Made by a program: the position numbers and the translations under genes. This document shows, piece by piece, positions 1-9,533 of a stretch of DNA of 64,000 nt. Within the stretch, counting starts at the first letter, position 1. Each line of letters begins with the position of its first letter. Source of the DNA: Oenococcus sp. UCMA 16435. Its GTDB lineage: Bacteria > Bacillota > Bacilli > Lactobacillales > Lactobacillaceae. The notes beneath the pieces are model-generated. The model did not search any database, was not told where the DNA came from, and saw nothing but the letters and a program-made list of their open reading frames with translations. The stretch covers positions 1,054,001 through 1,118,000 of the forward strand of contig CP030868.2 in assembly GCA_004010835.2 (NCBI GenBank). Reading direction: 5' to 3'.

Positions 1-530
1 AATAGAAAAATGTTTTTAATAACTGTCTGAACAATAAAATAAGGCAGCTTAATAAGAGTTATCAAAGGCAGTTTGTAGCCAACGTTGGCCAAGGGCAAAC
101 CGGCTATCAGCAATAACAAGCATATTAAGTGAATCCCCGGATTAAAAACTTTCAATTTCATATCCGACCAATGATCACGATGATCTCTGATCCGAAGGAA
201 ATAAAAAAAGAACAGCTGAATCAACAGCACAAAAGCAAACCAAATCAGAGTATAACAAGCAAGAGCTGCCAATAAATCAATCGCCTGTTTTGTAAACAAA
301 TCGGACCAATCAGGGAATGACCAATTCAATATCGATGATATTTTGAGCATGAACTGATTCGCCAATTCATACAAAAAATTTTCCAAGTAATTAAAAACAA
401 GCAGAATAATCAGTATCGGTATCAAATGTTTATTTGTGACGGCATTATTTTTTATTTTTTCCTTCTTCCAAAAAGTGAATTCATCTCTAAGGATATTGTA
501 CCTTCTAAAAAACAAGCAATTGGCAACCAT
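1..530 (-). CDS. integral membrane protein, 3' end outside window
   Basis: The reverse strand is open from an ATG at 530 to the window edge, giving at least 176 residues with no stop. The protein begins MVANCLFFRRYNILRDEF, has a charged stretch and then several hydrophobic segments (about residues 38-55, 85-110 and 145-163), so it is a multi-pass membrane protein. An in-frame TGA lies two codons upstream of this ATG, which makes it the first possible ATG start; no good ribosome binding site precedes it. I do not recognise the family. The gap to the upstream MFS gene is about 40 bases, so co-transcription is possible. Confidence 0.6.
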   Translation of the reverse strand, partial: MVANCLFFRRYNILRDEFTFWKKEKIKNNAVTNKHLIPILIILLVFNYLENFLYELANQFMLKISSILNWSFPDWSDLFTKQAIDLLAALACYTLIWFAFVLLIQLFFFYFLRIRDHRDHWSDMKLKVFNPGIHLICLLLLIAGLPLANVGYKLPLITLIKLPYFIVQTVIKNIFL

Positions 531-571
531 CCTGGTTCAAGTTTGTTAATAAAAAAACCGATTGAGAAAAT

Positions 572-1771
572 TTAGTCACTTTTTCGACGTAATAGATAGG
601 ATACGATGATTGCGATTATTAGCACCCAATAAAGTCCGGAAACTGATGAAAAGACAAGTTGATAGCCACCATGGGTATTTAGAAATGCTCCGATAAAAGG
701 GCCAACCGCAACTCCAACCGATTGAGTAGATTGAATATAGGAAAAAGATCTATTTAATTGATTGGGTTTTGTCATTTTTGTAATCTGAACTTCAATTGCC
801 GGATTAACTCCGGCATCAGATATTCCAAAGATAGCTCGGCTCATAATAAAAATAAATAATGAATCAGCTATAGAAGATAAAAATAAACTAAATCCAACTA
901 AAGTAAGCATGGCAAACAAAATCAAAGCTGCTGAATATCTATCAACCAGTTTTCCCAATGATCGAGCAGTCAAAAAAGTCATGATCCCCGTAGCGGAAAC
1001 TGATAAACCAATCGATAATCCTCCGGTGTTTCTACTAATTTCCTGTACAAAAAACGCAATATAAGGTGAAACAGCGTTATTAATAGCCTGCACTAAAAAA
1101 GTTGCAGTCAACAAAAAGAATATTCCTAAATTCCATTTAAAGGTTTCTGGTTTTTTGTCTAAAGATTTTGTTTCTACTTTTGGATTCGGAAGATTTTTAC
1201 TCAAAAATATACAATTCAAAAATAAAATGATCGCACTAGTGGAAACCAATCCTCGAAAAGTTACCAAAGGAACTAAACCGCTACCGATAACCGGAGCAAT
1301 TATTGTTGAAATACTGCTTGTTGTTGCAACAAGGCCTAAACTTTTTTCAACTTCTTTTTTGGGAACTATTTGGGCAACGATAGCACCAGAAATTGTCATT
1401 AAACCAACAAATAGTCCTTGAGCCATTTTCAAAATAATCAGTTGAGTCACATTTTGAACAAAAGTCATCAACAAATAAATTATTGCCGTTCCCCAACTTG
1501 CTCTCATTAGTCAAGGTTTAGCACCATATTTGTCAGCTAGCCTTCCCAAAAATGGTGATAAAATTGCGCCAATCAAATATGTCAGAGATACACATAAACT
1601 AGTAGCCCAATTGCTTAAATTACTAGATGCGTGTAAGGTGTTTTTTATAAAAAGAGGTAGAAAAGGGTTAACCGCGCCACCGGCAACAGCACTAACAAAA
1701 ATTGAGACTATCATTAATATAAAAAGTTTGTCACTTTTATTTTCAATTTTTTTATGAGCTATTTTTATCAT
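572..1771 (-). pseudogene. MFS transporter, interrupted by in-frame TGA
   Basis: Two open segments in the same frame together make a normal-length (about 399 residue) 12-helix major facilitator drug/sugar exporter. The N-terminal part (1511-1771) ends in DKYGAKP, the MFS motif A between helices 2 and 3, and is followed by TGA (1511-1513). Reading continues in frame as LMRASWGTAIIYLLM to the stop at 572. In the family this position (K-P-x-L) is occupied by a sense codon, and TGG (Trp) is one base away, so a point nonsense mutation is the simplest explanation. The downstream part could reinitiate at the ATG at 1507 but would lack two helices and motif A. Probably non-functional, unless the stop is a sequencing error. 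Confidence 0.75.
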
Positions 1772-1941
1772 TTTTTTATACTATCTAGATGATATTTAAA
1801 TTAATTTATCATAAGATAATATAAAAATATGTATAACTTAGAAATATATTCGAATCTTTTTCTTTGTAAGTAGTCGATGACTCAGTCCTATTAAGTTTCG
1901 GATTTTATAGCTTGATTAAGCTATCCAATTTATTTTTAGTA

Positions 1942-2847
1942 TTAATTATCATTCTCTAAAAGCATATGATATAAAGCCCCATAAAGATTGGCGTCATTAT
2001 GAAACCTAGCTTCCATAATTTCTGCTTCTTTAATCGTTGAATTCAAAATAGGAATCTGTTCTCTAATATTTGTATATTCTTTTTCTATTGTATTGACAAG
2101 GATTTTTTGAGCAGAAATACCGCCGGCAATAACGAAACGTTCGCCACCAATAACCATCTGAACATTATTTATTAAAGCTGCAATGGTTCGACAATAATTT
2201 GTAAAAATTGGCATAATTCTTGAATCAGATGCATTAATTGCAGAAAAAACGGCTTTACCATCTTTTTTGTTTGGAAGGCCAAGTACTTCTGCAATCTCTT
2301 TAATCATTAAAATTGCAGATCCGCTTGTTCCCAACATATCTTTTTCGTTAAAACTCTTCCAATCAACCATAAAACTAAGTTCTCCGGCCTGAAAATGTTT
2401 ACCATACACTAACTTGTTATTTACGATTATTCCGCCACCGATGCCGGTCCCAAGGGTGATAGCTGCACCATTTTGTACTCCTTTCAAATTACCAAGCCAT
2501 AATTCGGCCAAGGCTGCTGCTTTCCCATCATTTTCGACCGTCACCGGAATTGAGTCATCTAAATCCAGTAGTTCAGGAAAAGATTGATGATCCAAAAAAG
2601 TTAAATTGCCGCCGCCATAAATCATTTCATTTGTGTGGTCTATTGTACCAGGCACACTGAAACAAACTCCTCTAAAAAGATTTTTATTATCTCTTATTAT
2701 TTTTTTGATCGTTTTTAAAAAAGAATCCAATCCATCGTGCGGCGTTTCAATCGCTTCTTTTTTAATCAAATTTCCAGAGTGGTTGAGCAGACCATATTTT
2801 ATATTTGTACCACCAATATCAAATGCTAAAAAATTTCTAGACATCAT
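1942..2847 (-). CDS. ROK family sugar kinase
   Basis: A 301-residue ROK (repressor, ORF, kinase) protein without an N-terminal DNA-binding domain, hence a kinase and not a repressor. Visible motifs are the ATP-binding DIGGTNIKYG near residue 9, the catalytic ENDGKAAALAEL near 105 and GTGIGGGII near 132. The usual ROK zinc-binding CxCGxxGC motif is absent, as in the beta-glucoside kinase-like branch. It sits just upstream of the beta-glucoside PTS operon end, on the same strand, separated from it by a terminator, so a role in phosphorylating glucose or a beta-glucoside released in the cell is plausible. Substrate is inferred only. Start has two adjacent ATGs with a weak AGAAG upstream. Confidence 0.85.
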   Translation of the reverse strand: MMSRNFLAFDIGGTNIKYGLLNHSGNLIKKEAIETPHDGLDSFLKTIKKIIRDNKNLFRGVCFSVPGTIDHTNEMIYGGGNLTFLDHQSFPELLDLDDSIPVTVENDGKAAALAELWLGNLKGVQNGAAITLGTGIGGGIIVNNKLVYGKHFQAGELSFMVDWKSFNEKDMLGTSGSAILMIKEIAEVLGLPNKKDGKAVFSAINASDSRIMPIFTNYCRTIAALINNVQMVIGGERFVIAGGISAQKILVNTIEKEYTNIREQIPILNSTIKEAEIMEARFHNDANLYGALYHMLLENDN

Positions 2848-2874
2848 TTATATATTCTTCTGAATTTATATATC

Positions 2875-2898
2875 AAAAAAAGGATTCCAAATGAATCC
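2875..2898 (-). terminator. terminator of the PTS operon
   Basis: On the reverse strand GGATTC and GAATCC form a 6-bp stem with a 5-base loop followed by seven T. It lies immediately after the EIIC stop and before the ROK kinase. Confidence 0.75.
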
Positions 2899-2911
2899 AA
2901 ATTCCTGATAT

Positions 2912-4249
2912 TTAAGATTCTTCTTTCTTCAAAATATTTTGTTCCTGGGAATACAAGATAGCATCATACTTTTTGGCGAAGGGAAAATAAACAAAGAAAG
3001 AAGAAACTAATACAATTGTTTGCCAAACGGCTATTTTCCATCCTCCAATCAGAAAACCGGAAATAATCGGTGGTGTTGTCCATGGAACCATGACTCCTGT
3101 CAAATATGGCAACACATGAATTTTTATAAGAAAGTATGTGGAACACATTGAAAGAGCGGGCATCAAAACGAAAGGCAAGGCAAAAAGCGGGTTCAAAACA
3201 ATTGGAAGACCAAATAAGGTTGGCTCATTAATATTGAATATTCCGGGAACAGTAGACAACTTACCAATTTCCTTCATTTGAGCCGATTTTGCGAAGAATG
3301 CCATAAATACTACCAAACCAATCGTCATACCGGAACCAGTAACAGTACCAAACTGATCAAGAAGAGGTTGGATAAATATATGGCCTCCATTAGCTGCAGT
3401 AACAACACCATGAGCCTTGAAAATTGCAGCGTTGGAAAGTGCATTTGCCTGCAAAATAGGTGAAATAATTCCACTCACGATCACAGCGCCATGAACTCCA
3501 AAGAACCAGAAAAACGGTACCAAAAGAGCAACAATCAGAACTCCAGTAAAATTATCAGTTAATCCCTGCAAAGGTGTTTGTATAGCTTTATAAATCCATT
3601 GAGTCATTGTCAAGTTTTGAGAAGCATCGAAAAATATATATACAAGCAACCAACCAACAACGATCACAAAGGCAGGTATTAGAGCGATAAAAGAATTAGC
3701 AACTGCCGGTGGTACCTGTTCCGGTAGTTTAATAGTTATTTTGTGTTTCAAAAACCACGAATAAATAAAACCAGTAATCATTCCTATAATAATGGCCGCT
3801 ATCATTCCCTGTCCACCGAGCCAGGTTCGATCTATAAATCCCGATAACAGAGTCGGTGCCTGAGAAGAAGTTATAACCGTTTTCGTGCCATTTAAAACAG
3901 CGGTTGTTGGATGCATTACAAGGAAGAAACTTACCAAGGCTGTCATACCGGCAGGCAACGGTTCAAACCCGTCATTTTTAACCCATGTATAGGCAATTCC
4001 AACAACAGCGAAAACTGCAATGATTCCAAAAGACGCGTTATATGCTTGTGTAAAATAACCAGCCAAACCCGTTTTGGTCATCCAATTAGCAACCGGCGCA
4101 TATGGAACTGCACTCAAAAGAAGAAACACCGAGCCCACCATAATAAATGGCAAACTGACAATCATTCCATCTTTCAAAGCTCTAATTGCTTTTGTATTAA
4201 CAAAACGCATGACTGGTGGAAGAACTTTTTTATTAACAAAATTTTCCAT
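2912..4249 (-). CDS. PTS cellobiose/beta-glucoside-specific EIIC permease
   Basis: A 445-residue polytopic permease of the lactose/cellobiose PTS family. It starts MENFVNKKVLPPVMRFVNTKAIRALKDG and contains the family segments around NEPTLFGLPIVLNP and GVHGA. I chose the ATG at 4249 over an upstream ATG at 4303 because AGGAG lies a few bases before it and the family begins here. It forms the membrane channel that receives phosphate from IIB while importing a beta-glucoside. It is the last gene of the operon GH1-IIB-IIA-EIIC. Sugar specificity (cellobiose, gentiobiose, aryl-glucosides) cannot be read from sequence. Confidence 0.93.
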   Translation of the reverse strand: MENFVNKKVLPPVMRFVNTKAIRALKDGMIVSLPFIMVGSVFLLLSAVPYAPVANWMTKTGLAGYFTQAYNASFGIIAVFAVVGIAYTWVKNDGFEPLPAGMTALVSFFLVMHPTTAVLNGTKTVITSSQAPTLLSGFIDRTWLGGQGMIAAIIIGMITGFIYSWFLKHKITIKLPEQVPPAVANSFIALIPAFVIVVGWLLVYIFFDASQNLTMTQWIYKAIQTPLQGLTDNFTGVLIVALLVPFFWFFGVHGAVIVSGIISPILQANALSNAAIFKAHGVVTAANGGHIFIQPLLDQFGTVTGSGMTIGLVVFMAFFAKSAQMKEIGKLSTVPGIFNINEPTLFGLPIVLNPLFALPFVLMPALSMCSTYFLIKIHVLPYLTGVMVPWTTPPIISGFLIGGWKIAVWQTIVLVSSFFVYFPFAKKYDAILYSQEQNILKKEES

Positions 4250-4271
4250 TTTTTCTCCTAATAGACTAAAA

Positions 4272-4595
4272 TCATTTATCCTTGATCCTTTTATACAGCT
4301 CAACTATCTCACCGGCCAGATCACGAAAGGTAATCGCGGTCATGACATGGCCCTGGGCATGGACCATTAACAGACTCATTTGGGCGTGTTCTCCGTTGGC
4401 TTCTTTAGTCAACATATCAGTCTGGGCGTTATGGGCCTGGGCTAGAAAACGATCGGCTTCTGTTAGTTTTAGCTCGGCTTCTTTGAAGTCTTTTTCTTTT
4501 GCGGCCTTAATGGCTAAGAAGGCTGCTCCTTTGGCATTGCCGCCGGCGATGATCAGGCTCATGATGACCTTTTGGTTTTCAATCTCTTCACTCAT
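4272..4595 (-). CDS. PTS lactose/cellobiose IIA component
   Basis: A 107-residue, all-helical cytoplasmic phosphocarrier, the normal length for the family. The motif LMVHAQGHVM contains the phosphorylated histidine (His79 by alignment with lactococcal LacF type IIA). It passes phosphate from HPr to the IIB encoded one base upstream. The gap between IIB stop and this ATG is a single base, so the two are translationally coupled. GC content of IIA, IIB and GH1 appears slightly higher than that of EIIC and the ROK gene. Confidence 0.95.
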   Translation of the reverse strand: MSEEIENQKVIMSLIIAGGNAKGAAFLAIKAAKEKDFKEAELKLTEADRFLAQAHNAQTDMLTKEANGEHAQMSLLMVHAQGHVMTAITFRDLAGEIVELYKRIKDK

Positions 4596-4596
4596 C

Positions 4597-4905
4597 TTAG
4601 CCGATCTCTTTTAAAGCCTGGTTTAAAACCTTTTCTCCGTTCATCAGCCCATAGTCCTGCATGTTAATTACTTCAACCGGGATTTTGACCTTTTCTTTAA
4701 ACTGGGAGAGCATATAGCTGACCTGGGGTCCGAGCATTAAAATATCCGGCTGTTCGCTTTCTAGTTTGTTATCGGCATCGGAAGCGGCCGTGGCAAAAAT
4801 ATCAACATCCTCGCCATGTGCTTTAGCCGCCTTTTGCATCTTGCTTACCAGTAGGCTGGTCGACATCCCGGCCGCACAAACCAACATTACTTTTTTCTCT
4901 GCCAT
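4597..4905 (-). CDS. PTS lactose/cellobiose IIB component
   Basis: A 102-residue IIB domain. MLVCAAGMSTSLLV carries the phosphorylated Cys10 in the P-loop-like motif typical of the cellobiose family. The start at 4905 is preferred over an ATG at 4920 because AAAGGA lies 6 bases before it. It transfers phosphate from IIA to the incoming sugar at EIIC. Followed after one base by IIA and preceded by the phospho-beta-glucosidase gene, with a gap of 17 bases. Confidence 0.95.
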   Translation of the reverse strand: MAEKKVMLVCAAGMSTSLLVSKMQKAAKAHGEDVDIFATAASDADNKLESEQPDILMLGPQVSYMLSQFKEKVKIPVEVINMQDYGLMNGEKVLNQALKEIG

Positions 4906-4922
4906 TATTGTTCCTTTCACTA

Positions 4923-6491
<1,569 letters not shown>

Positions 6492-6528
6492 TTATATTGA
6501 ACTTATATACGGAGTGTATTTAATAAAA

Positions 6529-7260
6529 ATGAAAAGAAATGAATCAATAAAAAATCTAACAACTTCTGAAATTAGTATTTATAAATATGTCTTAGACAAT
6601 ATTAACGATGTTTTATCAATGAACATTCAGGAATTGTCGAAAAATGTGCATGCTTCTCCCTCTTCAATCGTGAGGTGCATGAAAAAAATTGGCTATGACG
6701 GTTTCAGAGAATTTAAATATTCTGTTTACAATAGAAATAGACTAAATGTATATGATTTGAAACCTGATTATATAGTTACAGAAGAAAGAAATTTTTTTAA
6801 TTTAGATATCACAAAAATATATGGGCAAGACATTGAATCGGCCAGAAAAATTTTATTAGCAACTAAAGAGATAATTTTTTTTGGTATCGGGACATCGGGT
6901 ATTTTGGCAAAATACGGAGCAAGGCAATTTTCTAATTTCGGATTTAATTCCAAGTCCATAGAAGATCCATTTTACCCATTGAGTTCAAAAGGTGTAAATA
7001 ATTCATCCGTTGGAATAATAATATCGGAGAGCGGGGAAACGCAAGAAACAATAGTAATTGCAAAAAAATTTAAGGAGCTAGGAGGAAAAATTATAAGTAT
7101 AACGAACACGCCTTTTAATTCTTTAACAAAAATATCGAATATTAATTTTCACTATGATATAAAAGAAGAAAAATTAGATAGCAGTTTAAATATCACAACA
7201 CAGGCACCGGTAGTATTTTTATTAGAACTAATAATCAGGAAATTAGCCAGTTCTCAATAA
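6529..7260 (+). CDS. RpiR family transcriptional regulator (HTH + SIS)
   Basis: A 243-residue regulator with an N-terminal RpiR helix-turn-helix (about residues 1-75, MNIQELSKNVHASPSSIVRCMKKIGYDGFREFK) and a C-terminal SIS sugar-phosphate-binding domain (about 100-235, with IIFFGIGTSGILAKYGARQF and ISESGETQETI). The ATG at 6529 begins the family homology; GGAG lies 14 bases before, rather far, so a start at an upstream ATG (6436) or GTG is possible. It is divergent from the beta-glucoside operon and is its likely regulator, sensing the phosphorylated sugar. Confidence 0.88.
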   Translation: MKRNESIKNLTTSEISIYKYVLDNINDVLSMNIQELSKNVHASPSSIVRCMKKIGYDGFREFKYSVYNRNRLNVYDLKPDYIVTEERNFFNLDITKIYGQDIESARKILLATKEIIFFGIGTSGILAKYGARQFSNFGFNSKSIEDPFYPLSSKGVNNSSVGIIISESGETQETIVIAKKFKELGGKIISITNTPFNSLTKISNINFHYDIKEEKLDSSLNITTQAPVVFLLELIIRKLASSQ

Positions 7261-7477
7261 TTCATCAAACAAACTTTTTCAAATGCAGCCAATTATTTCC
7301 ATCTTTGTCATATTTCTTATAACGACTTTTATCATTGCTATGCAACGAGTAGTCACTCTAAAAATGCGTAATATATTCCGAAAAACAATCAATCCCAATA
7401 AAAATACGCATATAAGGCAAGTTTTCCAAAAGTAAAAATGAGTTACGTTTAACATATAATGGAAAAGAGGAAGATAA
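7261..7477. other. intergenic region, no intact gene
   Basis: No convincing gene. On the reverse strand a roughly 30-codon open stretch at about 7262-7350 (ending NNWLHLKKFV) might be the relic of a gene end, but it has no start signal. Confidence 0.4.
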
Positions 7478-7692
7478 ATGTAGGGGTTTAAAAAGTATAC
7501 AAAAACAGCCCTCGTTTATGTCTTATTCTTTTTCGTCATTGATCTTATTTTTTTCTTTGTGCCAAGGGAGTTATTGGCTTAATTTTCGGACATGGATATC
7601 AATGGTTGAGCTATGTCAAAATTACTGTCCAACAAGCTCTGGGAATCTTCATTGCTTTTTCCTTTACTGGATGGCTCTTTTGCAGCTCATAA
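7478..7692 (+). pseudogene. broken small membrane protein gene
   Basis: AGAGG at 7466 is followed by ATG (7478) and at once by TAG (codon 2). Reading on in that frame gives a charged start and a hydrophobic helix (KYTKTALVYVLFFFVIDLIF) up to about 7570. A frame change then restores a second membrane stretch (VIGLIFGHGYQWLSYV, then VQQALGIFIAFSFTGW), ending in TAA at 7690. The pieces fit a protein of roughly 70 residues with two membrane helices that has suffered one nonsense mutation and one frameshift. Family not recognised. Confidence 0.5.
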
Positions 7693-7858
7693 AAATCATA
7701 AGAAAAATGGTAACGAAAAAGGCGAATGACTATTGGATTAATTATTAAACCCTCAACCTACAAAAAATATTTATGGATGTGAATTTCTCTAACGCTTATT
7801 CAATTCATGTACTTAAAATAGATGAAACAAATAAAAAAAAAGAAAGGAGCACAATATT

Positions 7859-7945
7859 ATGATTAATTATTTCTTGGCGGTTGTTGGACTTTTACTCGGT
7901 TTTTTTACTCTCTTTATTGTCCTTTACATAAAAAAACTCGAGTAA
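7859..7945 (+). CDS. 28-residue single-helix membrane peptide
   Basis: MINYFLAVVGLLLGFFTLFI is followed by VLYIKKLE and stop. The peptide is one membrane helix with a short positively charged tail, N-terminus outside by the positive-inside rule. AGAAAGGAGC lies 9 bases before the ATG, a strong ribosome binding site, so translation is likely although the gene is tiny. Its TAA shares a base with the ATG of the next gene (TAATG), which suggests coupled translation. Function unknown; small membrane regulators, toxins of type I systems and bacteriocin accessory peptides have this shape. Confidence 0.6.
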   Translation: MINYFLAVVGLLLGFFTLFIVLYIKKLE

Positions 7946-8142
7946 TGAAGTTCATAATCCCTTATAGAGGGTGCGTTGTAATGATGATAGGTGCGTTGAT
8001 GATTATTATACAAGTTACTAATTTATTCCCCGACTACTTTCCCAACGGCAATGCGCTTTTTATAATTCCAATTATTTTCATTCTGATTGGTATTTACTAT
8101 CAATTTAAAGATAATAAATCTGGTCATGGATATAAAAAATGA
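7945..8142 (+). CDS. small two-helix membrane protein
   Basis: A 65-residue protein with two hydrophobic segments (about residues 11-26 and 37-54) and a basic tail (YQFKDNKSGHGYKK). It overlaps the preceding 28-residue gene by one base. An internal ATG at 7981, preceded by GAGGGTG, could be the true start and would give a 53-residue protein beginning MMIGALMIII. I do not recognise the family. Position beside a decayed resolvase and an immunity-like gene suggests an accessory segment. Confidence 0.5.
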   Translation: MKFIIPYRGCVVMMIGALMIIIQVTNLFPDYFPNGNALFIIPIIFILIGIYYQFKDNKSGHGYKK

Positions 8143-8477
8143 AGTTCCAGAGTTGAATAAGTCTTTTTAACTCCATATTTGTCCTACGCTTAACATTTAT
8201 GCTACGATTGACATGTTCTAGCAAATAAGAAAAGAATAAAAAAATAGAATTTTTAGATTCGGTATTAGTGATTACTAGCATAGCAATATCAATTGAAGCA
8301 GTTACAGTGTTTGTGAGTTGACAGCCAATGCAACTTGTAAATCAATAAAACCGACTTTTTTGTGGAGAAAAAACTAATTCTCAGGTATCAACATCAAATC
8401 CATTATTTGATGTCATGGGTTGCTAAAAAAATAATATTGTTTGAATACACTGATAAAAGCTAAGGAGGGTTGAAAGC
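8143..8477. other. intergenic region with a membrane-helix relic
   Basis: No gene with a start signal. Around 8240-8320 the forward strand holds an open stretch reading EFLDSVLVITSIAISIEAV, a membrane-helix-like remnant that is stopped on both sides and lacks a start codon. The end of the region carries the ribosome binding site of the next gene (AAGGAGG). Confidence 0.35.
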
Positions 8478-8795
8478 ATGAGTGTTTTTTCAAAAAAGAA
8501 CAAAACAAATAAAACTTCTAAAGAGGACAAACTATTCGCTGATGTGCAGAAAGCATTAGCTGGTTCACCGACAAATGAAGAAGTTTCAATCCTACAAGAA
8601 GCTGAACAGGCATTGCAAAAGAAAAAGTATCTGCCAAAGATCACCAGCGACTTAAGGACTGCCTTGACTCCTTTGGCAGTAAAATCGTCTTTGTCACCAG
8701 ACGTCAAGATAATCTATTTAAAAATTGTTGCTGAAAAATATCGTACTAGCAGTACTGGCACAGGCATTGGTTTGACATTTGGTAGAATACAATAA
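8478..8795 (+). CDS. small helical protein, possibly bacteriocin-immunity-like
   Basis: A 105-residue soluble, lysine-rich, mostly helical protein. AAGGAGGGTTGAAAGC before the ATG is a strong ribosome binding site. The pattern of a charged helix, then EAEQALQKKKYLPKITSDLRTAL and a loose glycine/serine-rich end resembles four-helix class IIa bacteriocin immunity proteins, but no bacteriocin precursor or transporter lies next to it. The assignment rests on overall look only; without a search it should be treated as hypothetical. Confidence 0.55.
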   Translation: MSVFSKKNKTNKTSKEDKLFADVQKALAGSPTNEEVSILQEAEQALQKKKYLPKITSDLRTALTPLAVKSSLSPDVKIIYLKIVAEKYRTSSTGTGIGLTFGRIQ

Positions 8796-8858
8796 GACTG
8801 AAGCAAAATAAAAAAGACTAGAAAATCCTATGAGAGAATTTCTGATTTCTTTAATCTT

Positions 8859-9237
8859 CTATCGTTCGTTTTGGATGACAAAGCTCATCATTCCAATGAT
8901 CATATCTAACATAAACTGATCAATTAAAGGATTACCAGTATTCATATTAGGTAGGTCATCAATAATTAATCGAATCTTTTTTTGTTTCTTAATTGAGAAA
9001 CAATTTGTTTAATATCCTGGTAGTTTCTAGATAAGCGATCTAAGCTAAGTACTTCTAAGGTATTGTCTTCTCTTAGATAATTAAGGCAGGCTTTAAAAGC
9101 AGGTCGCTTAGTATTTTTTAACTGATAACTTGTTAGTAAAAACTTTATCGGACTGAACTTGTTTGGCTCTGGCTAATTGACGAGCTAAATTTTGATCGGT
9201 GGAACTAACACAACATAAAAGACTAAACTCATAAAAT
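8859..9237 (-). pseudogene. decayed serine recombinase/resolvase (Pin/Hin family)
   Basis: Reverse-strand fragments in three frames match the N-terminal resolvase domain: VSSTDQNLARQLARAKQ, then after a +1 shift in an A-run KRPAFKACLNYLRE and LSLDRLSRNYQDIKQ, then after a second A-run shift IRLIIDDLPNMNTGNPLIDQ and GMMSFVIQNER ending at TAG. The catalytic-region LSLDRLSR block is intact in sequence, but the start codon region with the usual GYARVS is degraded and the C-terminal DNA-binding part is missing. It is a relic of a mobile element or phage-type recombinase. Confidence 0.8.
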
Positions 9238-9278
9238 CTTTTATTTCTCTTTATGATATATGTTTATGGAACAAACAA

Positions 9279-9302
9279 AAAAGCCTTGATAACAGGCTTT
9301 TT
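9279..9302 (-). terminator. hairpin, possible bidirectional terminator
   Basis: AAAGCCT and AGGCTTT pair around a 7-base loop with A-run on the left and T-run on the right, so it could end transcription from either side. It lies beyond the start side of the resolvase relic. Confidence 0.5.
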
Positions 9303-9459
9303 CTGATCTTTTATTTTGGATCGTTAGGGTGTAGATTTATGAGACAAATAAAATCAGTTAAAATATGGTGGTAATCTTGTATCCAAAACTGAATGTGTTT
9401 AGTATGTATACCAATCTCTATTAGCAATATACTAATAAGACACTATCACGGAGTATAAA

Positions 9460-9519
9460 ATGAATCTACATATTGATCCTTTATCTGTTTCAAGTTCTAA
9501 AATTGATGGTTTCTTCTAA
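9460..9519 (+). CDS. putative 19-residue peptide
   Basis: ATG at 9460 follows ACGGAG with 6 bases spacing and encodes MNLHIDPLSVSSSKIDGFF. An inverted repeat (TTAGTAT at 9398, ATACTAA at 9428) lies just upstream. The ORF ends 15 bases from the convergent reductase gene. Evidence is only the ribosome binding site and reading frame; it may be chance. Confidence 0.25.
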   Translation: MNLHIDPLSVSSSKIDGFF

Positions 9520-9533
9520 AATAACCAACGCAC

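Noticed and set aside
1511-1513. Selenocysteine or UGA-Trp recoding
   Set aside because: Other genes here use UGA as a normal stop, there is no selenocysteine element, and a single nonsense mutation is simpler.
1907-1924. Hairpin ATAGCTT/AAGCTAT beyond the ROK gene
   Set aside because: Short stem with no T-run on the relevant strand; no support as a terminator.
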